From a virus: a stretch of DNA of 26,097 nucleotides. Position numbers and translations under genes: made by a program. The stretch is from positions 1-26,097 of the IMG/VR virus record IMGVR_UViG_3300030116_002425; one strand, 5' to 3'. Every line of letters starts with the position of its first letter. Position 1 is the first letter of the stretch. Under the pieces are notes generated by a model. That model ran no database searches. It saw only the letters and a program-made list of their open reading frames with translations, and had not been told where the DNA came from. Of the stretch, positions 15,137 to 21,738 are shown piece by piece.

Positions 15137-15530
15137 TCGGGGCTTTCCTTCTATCTCTTAATGTCTGTAAGTCTTTCTCTTTCTTACCACCATCATACTT
15201 CCAGGCGTAGCCTTGTTCTATCATAGTCTCATTTATAGAATACTTTGCATCTTCATCTTTGTAGAACCAACCAAGCATTCTACCATACTTACCGTCTTTT
15301 TCTGTTTTTACTATTAGTTTATCAGCGCCTTTAAGCATATCTGTAAGGTGATCTTTTGCCTCAAGACCCATGGCTTTTTCTTCTAAATCTCTTGTACGGC
15401 TTTCTGGAGTATCTATGCCTGCAAGCCTTACTCTCTCCTTCTTTGTTAGATCAAAGCCAAGATCAATGATTACATCTACCGTATCACCGTCTACAACCCT
15501 ATCTACTGAAGAAACAAAGTAAGTGTACAC
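15129..15530 (-). CDS. Staphylococcal nuclease-like (thermonuclease) protein
   Basis: Calcium-dependent DNA/RNA nuclease of the SNase family, 133 residues, the length of a bare catalytic domain. Active-site residues are all present: RVVDGDTVDV (Asp14, Asp16), then RLAGIDTPE giving Arg35, Asp40, Thr41 and Glu43, and KYGRMLG with Arg84. No signal peptide. The start is GTG at 15530, overlapping the previous stop as TAGTG, with AGAGG ten bases upstream. It is embedded between the one-TM protein and the endolysin, so it would be made late with the lysis proteins. It may degrade host DNA or reduce viscosity at lysis; that is an inference from position. Confidence 0.88.
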   Translation of the reverse strand: MYTYFVSSVDRVVDGDTVDVIIDLGFDLTKKERVRLAGIDTPESRTRDLEEKAMGLEAKDHLTDMLKGADKLIVKTEKDGKYGRMLGWFYKDEDAKYSINETMIEQGYAWKYDGGKKEKDLQTLRDRRKAPNE

Positions 15531-15796
15531 TAATTTTCAACCTCTTTTGTTCCACATACTCTTTGATAGGTCATGTCATTTGTATATGACTCAGCCCATT
15601 TGTTTTCAGTGAAGGTACAGAAATACCACAAATCATTTACGTCAGCATTTAAAAGATCTATGATGTCTTGTTGCGCTGATGTTTGACCTTTGAGGTGTTC
15701 GATGTCGTGAACAATGTTGCTGATATACCACACCAAACCAACTAATTGCACTGCCATAGCAAAAACTAAAGCTACTGGTATCTTTAAATCACTCAT
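15530..15796 (-). CDS. Single-pass membrane protein, possible spanin or lysis accessory (88 aa)
   Basis: One N-terminal transmembrane helix (about 6-28, PVALVFAMAVQLVGLVWYI), then a predicted helical, partly coiled-coil region (HDIEHLKGQTSAQQDIIDLL) and a charged C-terminus with two cysteines (about residues 60 and 81). An N-terminal anchor followed by a coiled-coil periplasmic part, next to holin and endolysin, is the layout of inner-membrane spanins (Rz-like), but it is shorter than most and no lipoprotein partner is evident. It could also be an antiholin. Its ATG overlaps the holin stop as ATGA. Confidence 0.65.
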   Translation of the reverse strand: MSDLKIPVALVFAMAVQLVGLVWYISNIVHDIEHLKGQTSAQQDIIDLLNADVNDLWYFCTFTENKWAESYTNDMTYQRVCGTKEVEN

Positions 15797-16179
15797 TTTT
15801 TACTATCCGTTTTCTTTAATTTATCAAATGATCTCATACCACCAATTCCAAGCATACCAAGCAACAAGGGCATCATTACTGACATATCTGCCTGTGGTAT
15901 TTCAAAACCAAAACCTAATGCAATGGGCGCAACCATGTAATTTATTCCTAATGATATACCACAAATCCAGCCGATAAGTGGACGCCAAGAAGCTTGAAAC
16001 CAGTTACCTTGTGCATCAGCTTTAAGAATTTCTAACTGTTGCATCATCAAAGCTTGAGAGTTTTTCTCAGCCATTGTTGCAATTTCGTGGGCTAGTTTTG
16101 CTTTCTGATCTTTATCTTCAATAACTTTATCAAGAATATTGCTAACTGGATCTACCAGCTTTCCAAGTAAATCTATCAT
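15793..16179 (-). CDS. Holin, 3TM superfamily type
   Basis: Membrane pore-former that times lysis and frees the endolysin, 128 residues. The N-terminal 55 residues are amphipathic helix (DKDQKAKLAHEIATMAEKN), then the family hallmark NWFQASWRPLIGW (59-71) leading into hydrophobic helices at about 66-90 and 100-116, and a lysine-rich tail (KLKKTDSKK). This matches phage holins of the 3TM family. The start has an excellent ribosome binding site (GGAGGGAG, about five bases before the ATG) and overlaps the previous stop as ATGA. High expression of a holin late in infection is expected. Confidence 0.82.
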   Translation of the reverse strand: MIDLLGKLVDPVSNILDKVIEDKDQKAKLAHEIATMAEKNSQALMMQQLEILKADAQGNWFQASWRPLIGWICGISLGINYMVAPIALGFGFEIPQADMSVMMPLLLGMLGIGGMRSFDKLKKTDSKK

Positions 16180-16526
16180 CTATCTCCCTCCAAACTAACA
16201 CTTGTTTTTTTAGTATCAGCCTTTGCGCTGTAAGCATTGAAACCGAAAAACGATGCAACGACCCCACTCGCGGCAATAACGTAAACTGAAGCAATATCTG
16301 TAATTAAACTTGCGGCCTTATCAAAACCAAGAACAGAGGCTAATAAAATTACAAACGGATATATCAACATCCCAGCTAACGCGAAGCCAGTAAATCTCCT
16401 CTCCGCGTTTCTCTTCAAATCGCGGTCTATCATCTCTAATCTGCGATCCTCTAAGGCAAGCTTGTTCCACTCAACCTTTTCTATGACACCGTTATTATTT
16501 AAATCTGCTTTTTCAAATTCTGTCAT
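16176..16526 (-). CDS. Two-TM membrane protein with N-terminal EF-hand loop (116 aa)
   Basis: A membrane protein directly upstream of the holin. Residues 8-19 (DLNNNGVIEKVE) form a canonical EF-hand calcium loop: Asp1, Asn3, Asn5, Gly6 and Glu12. A charged helix follows (EDRRLEMIDRDLKRNAERR), then two hydrophobic helices at about 46-68 and 76-98, and a basic/polar tail. The size and topology suit a second holin or an antiholin; the calcium-binding head is unusual for either. The ATG at 16526 overlaps the stop of a 37-codon gene as ATGA, with AAGG eight bases upstream. Function in lysis is inferred from position. Confidence 0.72.
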   Translation of the reverse strand: MTEFEKADLNNNGVIEKVEWNKLALEDRRLEMIDRDLKRNAERRFTGFALAGMLIYPFVILLASVLGFDKAASLITDIASVYVIAASGVVASFFGFNAYSAKADTKKTSVSLEGDR

Positions 16527-16636
16527 TTCTTTGACCTTACGTATGCCATAACAATTCTTTTATCACGAGTTATTATAACTATTTTTCCGTTTTTGTCATA
16601 CAATATGTATTTTCCACGTCTTTCAACTAAAATCAC
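16523..16636 (-). CDS. Very small basic hypothetical protein (37 aa)
   Basis: A 37-codon gene starting with GTG at 16634-16636, which overlaps the previous TGA (16633-16635), and ending in a TGA that overlaps the next ATG as ATGA. It therefore bridges the two neighbours without a gap. The product is lysine- and arginine-rich with alternating strand-like segments (ERRGKYILYDKNGKIVIITR). There is no membrane segment. It could be a small DNA- or membrane-binding protein; function unknown. Confidence 0.5.
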   Translation of the reverse strand: MILVERRGKYILYDKNGKIVIITRDKRIVMAYVRSKK

Positions 16637-16794
16637 CGTTCTATTTTAATGCAAACCACTTTAGAGTTTTGATTTGTTACAAGAACCTTTGCTTCTTTTT
16701 GAGCGATTTTACAAGCTTCTTCACTTGAGTAACTTCCTACATGGTAGTGATCGAAACTGCCGCTTATTACTTGTAACCACAATAAAACCCACAT
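16633..16794 (-). CDS. Small secreted or membrane-anchored protein (53 aa)
   Basis: A 53-codon gene. The preferred ATG (16792-16794) overlaps the previous TAA as TAATG and has AGGGG eight bases upstream; an in-frame ATG at 16812 is possible but has a poor site. The N-terminus MWVLLWLQVISGSFDHYH looks like a signal peptide or short anchor, followed by a polar region with two cysteines (EEACKIA and VVCIKIE). Very small proteins with this layout occur in marine phage lysis regions. It may be exported to the periplasm; function unknown. Confidence 0.55.
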   Translation of the reverse strand: MWVLLWLQVISGSFDHYHVGSYSSEEACKIAQKEAKVLVTNQNSKVVCIKIER

Positions 16795-17270
16795 TACCAA
16801 CGCCCCTGCCATTTACCCCAAATATAAAATGCAATAAATAATACTCCTCCACTCAAAGCGAATATAAGTGCGCCAATAGCAAAATTTATAAGATTGTCTA
16901 TTTGAGCCTGCTTTCTATACAATTCATCCTTCCTACGCTTTCGCATCTGAGCCTCTATTGCTAAAACTTCATCCCAAGCAGACTTGCCATAGTGCCAAGT
17001 TATATGTTCTTTAATCTCTGCCCTCATATGTTCCATTTTTTTCTTATTAGCAAAGATTTCAAGGGCAGTTTCTTCGTCAGATCCTTTAAAAGTTTGTTTC
17101 CACCAAGGAGGATTTTTCTCTCGTTCTTCTAAATTTGTAAAATCAGAAAACGCTTTCCCCCATTGAGAAAGCTGTCCTGTCATTTCTTGCAGGTCTTTTC
17201 CAGCGCCTATAGCTCCTTTTAGTGCTTTAAATGCTCCTGTCGCTAAAGCTACGCAAGATACAGGGTCCAT
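16794..17270 (-). CDS. Membrane-anchored hypothetical protein (158 aa)
   Basis: No named family. Starting at the ATG at 17270 (AGGGGAAG six bases upstream), it has a small-residue N-terminus (PVSCVALATGAFKALKGAIG), an aromatic loop (KNPPWWKQTF, 52-61), a long charged helix rich in Lys, Arg and Glu (about 75-125), and one transmembrane helix at 128-151 near the C-terminus (NFAIGALIFALSGGVLFIAF). The open frame reaches 17426 but that part only overlaps the zinc-ribbon gene. It has the shape of a tail-anchored cytoplasmic protein. It may take part in lysis or virion assembly at the membrane. Confidence 0.65.
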   Translation of the reverse strand: MDPVSCVALATGAFKALKGAIGAGKDLQEMTGQLSQWGKAFSDFTNLEEREKNPPWWKQTFKGSDEETALEIFANKKKMEHMRAEIKEHITWHYGKSAWDEVLAIEAQMRKRRKDELYRKQAQIDNLINFAIGALIFALSGGVLFIAFYIWGKWQGRW

Positions 17271-17271
17271 A

Positions 17272-17502
17272 TTAGGCTTCCCCTGATATAGCCTCTGGTG
17301 CAGTTGCGAAAATACGGACTCCTTTTGATTCAGATCCTGTCCAAGTATTGCCACATTGAGGGCAATTACCGTCTGGATATGATGCAATTTCTTCGGGAGT
17401 ATCAACTGCATTATTACAAGAAGCACAATGAATTAAGTCTTGGCTCGTAGATGGCTTCCATTTAGAGCCATTAGACATGATAAGAATAGTATCATCACTC
17501 AT
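17272..17502 (-). CDS. Small zinc-ribbon protein (76 aa)
   Basis: 76 residues with two CxxC knuckles (CASC at 26-29 and CPQC at 47-50), a typical rubredoxin-like zinc ribbon. The rest is polar, with a Ser/Thr-rich N-terminus and an acidic C-terminus. The ATG overlaps the previous stop as ATGA (17499-17502). It lies between the stabilisation protein pair and the membrane genes. Zinc ribbons bind nucleic acid or protein; here a structural or assembly role is as likely as a regulatory one. Confidence 0.7.
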   Translation of the reverse strand: MSDDTILIMSNGSKWKPSTSQDLIHCASCNNAVDTPEEIASYPDGNCPQCGNTWTGSESKGVRIFATAPEAISGEA

Positions 17503-17795
17503 GTTGTTGTCACCGTTACTGTTCCCACAGATCCTGTTGCACTAAAACCACGAACATGAGGAACATTTGTTCGGGTTATTTTTACAAATCCATCTTGCTG
17601 GAACAAAGCACCAACTTCAAGACCAGAATCATCTGTTTGTAAATCAGTTAAGGTAAGTCTTGTTGCTCTTTCTTCTCCTGGGTTCTGTTGCTGTTCCATA
17701 TATACAGCAAAACTTCGCGTTAAATTTGCGAAGTATTGTTGATCGTATTGCGTTGGTGGCACCGCAAAAAACGGAAGGATCAGGTTTCGTGACAC
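17499..17795 (-). CDS. Small virion-type protein with C-terminal GxSATGSVG motif (98 aa)
   Basis: I do not recognise a family by name. The first 80 residues are mixed, with an aromatic start (LILPFFAVPPTQYDQQYF) and predicted strands. The last 16 residues contain GFSATGSVGTVTV (83-95), the same motif that repeats four times in the 740-residue protein just before it. The start is GTG at 17795, overlapping the previous stop as TAGTG, with a strong GGGAGG about five bases upstream. The shared motif and coupling suggest the two products interact in the tail or neck. Confidence 0.65.
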   Translation of the reverse strand: MSRNLILPFFAVPPTQYDQQYFANLTRSFAVYMEQQQNPGEERATRLTLTDLQTDDSGLEVGALFQQDGFVKITRTNVPHVRGFSATGSVGTVTVTTT

Positions 17796-20017
17796 TATTT
17801 CCTCCCATCAGGACGCACATCTAGTCTTGGTGATCCCAATCGCCACCCCACCCCAGAGGCTGTAGACTCTACTCGCATTGCAAAACTACGTCCGCGTAAT
17901 CTTAAATGCACTTGGTCTGTGAACTGCTCGACAGGCACCGACGCTGACTTGGTAACAGCACTCGATGTTGACTGTAGATAATTGCCTCCAGGGAAGTTAC
18001 GTGTTTTTACTGTTATGTTTGCAGATGGACTACCCGCTGTTGACCCTCTGAATGTTAGGTCTGGTATCATGCGACGAATAAAAGAAAACTGTTCTCCATC
18101 TCCAATGTCCATTTGGCTCGATTCAATATATGCAGTAAGTGCAGACCCATCGTCATCAAATCCAGATTCTTGAGTGTAGAGATAGTTGTTTGGCCCTGCT
18201 GCAATAGGATTTTCGAAGATACCACGATCCATCCAAAAGCTTCTTGCAAGTGTACCATAATACCACACCTTTTGCTCGTAGTTATAAACTACATATTTAT
18301 CATTTGTAGTGCTTGATCCTGATGGATAAAACCACCAAATTTCAGAAAACGAAGTATTAGTAGCAGCTACAACTTTTTCTCTTTGTTCAAGATTAAAATC
18401 ATCAAATACAAAATCTCGAACTGTGCATGGTAAACGTTGCACCGTACCACCGTAAACGTAAAACTCTTTAAGGCCCATCCAAAAAACGTTATCTTCTACA
18501 GCTACAGCAGAAAGCGGCCCCATAGTTGTGATGTTTTCTGATACAAGGTTTACGCCAAAGGTAAACGGTGGTCCTAAAAACTGCATGGCATACAAAGATT
18601 CATCGGTGTACACCAAAATTTGCTGCCTCGTTTCAATAGCGGTAACAATCTCTGAACCAGACCCAAGCCTTAACTCACCCGCAGTATTTGCTGCTGTTGT
18701 AGCCCAATCAGTCAAAGATTCTTGAGATGAAAAACGTATTACCAAAGGATCTTGAACACCTGGATTGCTCTCTGGATCACAGCCAAACGCTATAATGTGT
18801 CTATCTCTGTCCGACACCATAATTTGTTTTGCTACAGTTGGTGCGCTAGTAGATCCTGTTAAAGAATCTAAAGACACCGCTCTTGAGGTAAAACCACTTG
18901 TTTTGTCCCAATAATATATACCACCATTACGCACATTGATAAGAAGGTCTTCACCAAAGTTATCGTGAGTCCAAATCCGTAGTGTATCTGTTTCTATGCT
19001 AGTACTTGAGGCACTACCCCATGTCCCACGCCCCCAAGTTCCTGCACCCCATCCAGTTCCGTATACTACTGAATCTAATCCAGCGTTAAGTTGATATTTA
19101 GCCACACTTGTCAAGCCTCCATCACCCACGTCTGAACTGTTTGCAACTACTGGTGTCGGCACAAGCTGACCATTTACGGTAATGGATTGTATTGATGTAT
19201 TCGCTTGTCGAGCAACGAATGTAAAAGTAAATGAAGAAGGAACCGATGCTATTTCATATTCTTGATTAATTACATCTGCGGTTATGTTACCCCCTAAACT
19301 ATTAACACCAGAAAACGTTACAAAAGATCCTGTTGTTGCGCCGTGTTCTGTATTTACAGTTACAGTAATTGTAGAAGATCCGTTTGTCGCTGAAAAAGAA
19401 AGATCGTCAAATACCGTTACGTTTTGACTTGAAGTACCTACTGATCCAACCGACGTAGTACCAGAAACTCCAGTTACACTAACAGACTCATCAAGATTTC
19501 CTGCAACAGTTACTTCTCCAACGGACGCTGTAAGAGCGGGTGCAGACAGACCAATTATTTCATTTGTAACTGTGTTTGTGCTTCCTATTACTATAACAGA
19601 ACCTACGGCTCCTGACCCACTAACACCCGTGTTAGTTGCAACATTATCATTTTTGGTTATTTCACCAACACTTGCTGAAGCAGATACTCCGACTACACCT
19701 ATTGAAATTGAATTGTTAAGTTCATTAGAAAGACGAATAGGAGTAATATCACTAAAAGAACCACTGTCCTGATTGATGTAGTATTTGAGGGATGTACCAA
19801 TCCCAATAAGTCGGCTATTATCTAAACCTACCCAAGGGTGCATAGCTCTTGCTGTTCCCAAATACGATGCAGGTGTAAACTTCTCCCACCCACCAATCTT
19901 CTCAGGCATACCAAAGCGAAAACGTACTTTATCTACGTCAAACCAACCGCCCTCATTAGTATAAGAGGTAGTCTCTCGATTGACACCTGGGCGAAACTGA
20001 AGTTTGGTTAGTGGCAT
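17795..20017 (-). CDS. P22 gp10-like stabilisation / tail structural protein (740 aa)
   Basis: Probable head-tail joining or tail protein. The N-terminus (PLTKLQFRPGVNRETT) and the C-terminal half (about 400-740, with LVYTDESLYAMQFLG, FWMGLKEFYVYGG and VWYYGTLARS) look like the beta-rich packaged-DNA stabilisation proteins of P22-type phages. Between them, residues 110-195 hold four degenerate repeats of the GVSGSGAVGSV type, then an Ig-like strand-rich segment (about 203-290) with NGSSTITVT and HGATTGSFVTFSG. No transmembrane helix or enzyme motif. The ATG has AGGA six bases upstream. The repeat block looks inserted into a conserved scaffold. T7 gp12-type tubular protein is the main alternative. 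Confidence 0.62.
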   Translation of the reverse strand: MPLTKLQFRPGVNRETTSYTNEGGWFDVDKVRFRFGMPEKIGGWEKFTPASYLGTARAMHPWVGLDNSRLIGIGTSLKYYINQDSGSFSDITPIRLSNELNNSISIGVVGVSASASVGEITKNDNVATNTGVSGSGAVGSVIVIGSTNTVTNEIIGLSAPALTASVGEVTVAGNLDESVSVTGVSGTTSVGSVGTSSQNVTVFDDLSFSATNGSSTITVTVNTEHGATTGSFVTFSGVNSLGGNITADVINQEYEIASVPSSFTFTFVARQANTSIQSITVNGQLVPTPVVANSSDVGDGGLTSVAKYQLNAGLDSVVYGTGWGAGTWGRGTWGSASSTSIETDTLRIWTHDNFGEDLLINVRNGGIYYWDKTSGFTSRAVSLDSLTGSTSAPTVAKQIMVSDRDRHIIAFGCDPESNPGVQDPLVIRFSSQESLTDWATTAANTAGELRLGSGSEIVTAIETRQQILVYTDESLYAMQFLGPPFTFGVNLVSENITTMGPLSAVAVEDNVFWMGLKEFYVYGGTVQRLPCTVRDFVFDDFNLEQREKVVAATNTSFSEIWWFYPSGSSTTNDKYVVYNYEQKVWYYGTLARSFWMDRGIFENPIAAGPNNYLYTQESGFDDDGSALTAYIESSQMDIGDGEQFSFIRRMIPDLTFRGSTAGSPSANITVKTRNFPGGNYLQSTSSAVTKSASVPVEQFTDQVHLRLRGRSFAMRVESTASGVGWRLGSPRLDVRPDGRK
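19433..19690 (-). repeat. Four degenerate GVSxxxxVGxVxV repeats in the 740-codon gene
   Basis: Codons 110-195 encode GVSASASVGEIT, GVSGSGAVGSVIV, GLSAPALTASVGEVTV and GVSGTTSVGSVGT, spaced 21 to 27 residues apart. A fifth relative ends the next gene's product. The units predict as short beta strands and turns. The bases have diverged more than the protein pattern. Confidence 0.7.
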
Positions 20018-20025
20018 CTAGCATC

Positions 20026-20367
20026 CTATGAGTTAAGTGCGGTCAAATCATCCCAAACACGTTGAGCATGTGCAGCAGCATCAAAAGTAACCTCGTTGCC
20101 TTCTGCGTCTAAATCTTTCCAACCACCCGCTGAAGCTTGTGCAGTTAAATATGTCTGTAGATTCTCTTTAGATGTAACCTCTTCAACCGCGCCAGATATA
20201 TCTGCACCATCGTCTGATATACCAATCATTATCCAATCTCGTGGACTAGCAGTGCCACTATCTGCAACTGGATACATACCGCCTGTTAACTGTGATACGC
20301 CAAACTTTAACCATGTTGGTATCGTGCCATTTGATTCAAGTCTATACTTTACTACTTTATGCGCCAT
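20026..20367 (-). CDS. Hypothetical tail-region protein (113 aa)
   Basis: No family recognised. 113 residues: strands in the first half (HKVVKYRLESNGTIPTWLKFG), then a helical acidic C-terminus (ADISGAVEEVTSKENLQTYL and HAQRVWDDLTAL). The middle contains PRDWIMIGISDDG. It has no membrane segment. Its ATG overlaps the stop of the coiled-coil gene before it by 11 bases, indicating coupled translation. Position between the chaperone/fibre block and the stabilisation protein suggests a virion or assembly role. Confidence 0.62.
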   Translation of the reverse strand: MAHKVVKYRLESNGTIPTWLKFGVSQLTGGMYPVADSGTASPRDWIMIGISDDGADISGAVEEVTSKENLQTYLTAQASAGGWKDLDAEGNEVTFDAAAHAQRVWDDLTALNS

Positions 20368-21208
20368 CTGTTTTATCCTCTAGCTGTGGAGTATTAGTCA
20401 AAGATGTCCTGTCCATAATATCAAAACCACGACTGTTTGCAAAGTCTGTTGGGCAGTGCGCCCACTTTTCTGCACAAGCCTCTAACCACTGCACTGTGTG
20501 GTGATGCTCTGGTGCTTTGCCTTGTTTAATAATTTCGTTTTCCCATTGCAAATATGAGAAGACTTCTGCCTGTGCTTGCGCTGCATTGATGCCTAGATCA
20601 AAAATGTAGATAAGATTGCCCTCATCTATCTGACCATTACGACTCCTAGCTGCGTTCAATGCTTGCTTCATACAGGTCATAATGTGGTACTTAACTTCTT
20701 CTAACTCGTAGTCTTCTTCGGTAAGCTCGTCCTTACCGATCTTCTTCATCAGGTTGTCATACTGATTGGTAAAGAAGTTTAGCTTTCTTACCGCACCCTC
20801 TACATAGCCACGAGAGCTTGCTGCTTGTGCTTGCTTTTCGTTTATCTTCACCTCAAGCATCTCACGCTCAAGATCGTCTGTCTCAGTCTCAAGCTTACGC
20901 TCTAGCTTTTTGAGCTTTACTTCTTCTTTCTTCATCTTGAAGTAACCTTCTTGTAAAGCTGCCTTAGTCTTTTCAATCTCAGCCAAGCTATGCTTGATAG
21001 AGCGGATAGGAGTAATAGCCGTGACATCGAGCGTCACGCTCATCATTTGGGAATGTGATTTGTAAAAGTTACTAGATGCCTGTGCGATTGCAGGAGCTTT
21101 CTCCTGTATATTTGCCAACATAGATTTGTATTCAGGCTTCGCTTGTGGAAGCTGAATGTTTATATCAGGCGTAGTAAGTGCTACTTCTTGTGTTGTATCT
21201 TTGGGCAT
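20357..21208 (-). CDS. Coiled-coil protein of the tail region (283 aa)
   Basis: No family recognised. From the ATG at 21208, which overlaps the chaperone stop as TAATG, the product has 283 residues. A highly charged coiled coil spans about 74-130 (EVKLKKLERKLETETDDLER). The C-terminal part (about 165-270) is a compact helical domain rich in Trp, His and Cys (LQWENEI, EHHHTVQWLEACAEKW) ending in a flexible acidic tail. It is unlike the surrounding beta-rich fibre proteins. It may be an assembly factor or a host-directed protein expressed late. Confidence 0.65.
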   Translation of the reverse strand: MPKDTTQEVALTTPDINIQLPQAKPEYKSMLANIQEKAPAIAQASSNFYKSHSQMMSVTLDVTAITPIRSIKHSLAEIEKTKAALQEGYFKMKKEEVKLKKLERKLETETDDLEREMLEVKINEKQAQAASSRGYVEGAVRKLNFFTNQYDNLMKKIGKDELTEEDYELEEVKYHIMTCMKQALNAARSRNGQIDEGNLIYIFDLGINAAQAQAEVFSYLQWENEIIKQGKAPEHHHTVQWLEACAEKWAHCPTDFANSRGFDIMDRTSLTNTPQLEDKTDGA

Positions 21209-21726
21209 TATGACGGCTTCGTTGGCATGGTATGAGTATGAGGCCATCCTGATGCAGTTGGCAAGTCTCTCAATGCTTTACGATACGTTACCCACTCAGC
21301 TTTCTTTTCTGTGCTCAGTGCAGTATCAGCCATTTGAGTCCAATCAGATTCAGCAAGAAGTGTGGTTCTATAAGACCTTTGGGCTTCAGCCCTATCAGCA
21401 TCAACACGAGCACGATAAGCTGTGGTTTGTGCATCAACCGTTTGCACTTTACCGTCATCGTCTGTGAACTCAGTAAACACTGGTCCAACAGAGTTGACTG
21501 TCATCCAGTTGCCGTTAGAATCTTGCTCCACACCAGAGCGAAAACTAAACTCATATGGCGGTGTTGTATCGGCTTGAGCACTTTCCATTACAGGATCTGC
21601 ACCAAGACCGTCTAGTCTTTCTTTAGTAAGCGTTGGTTCCAACGTAGGTCGGGTCTTCTTATGCATGGTTCGGAAAGTTATTTCCGTCACCACCTCGCCT
21701 GTTTCTCTTATTCTTATTAGTCCCAT
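21208..21726 (-). CDS. Phage tail assembly chaperone-like protein (172 aa)
   Basis: 172 residues. The C-terminal 65 residues carry the hallmark of phage tail assembly chaperones: LLAESDWTQMADTALS (123-138), then KAEWVTYRKALRDLP and a GWP...MPTKPS ending. The N-terminal 100 residues are strand-rich and probably bind the fibre or are a virion part. Such proteins are commonly encoded right after the fibre whose folding they assist, and here the gene directly follows the 673-codon fibre. The ATG has AGGAG eight bases upstream. Confidence 0.78.
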   Translation of the reverse strand: MGLIRIRETGEVVTEITFRTMHKKTRPTLEPTLTKERLDGLGADPVMESAQADTTPPYEFSFRSGVEQDSNGNWMTVNSVGPVFTEFTDDDGKVQTVDAQTTAYRARVDADRAEAQRSYRTTLLAESDWTQMADTALSTEKKAEWVTYRKALRDLPTASGWPHTHTMPTKPS

Positions 21727-21738
21727 GACTAAACTCCT

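Noticed and set aside
17271-17426. N-terminal extension of the 158-residue membrane protein
   Set aside because: It covers the zinc-ribbon gene in another frame; the ATG at 17270 has AGGGGAAG upstream and follows that gene's stop.
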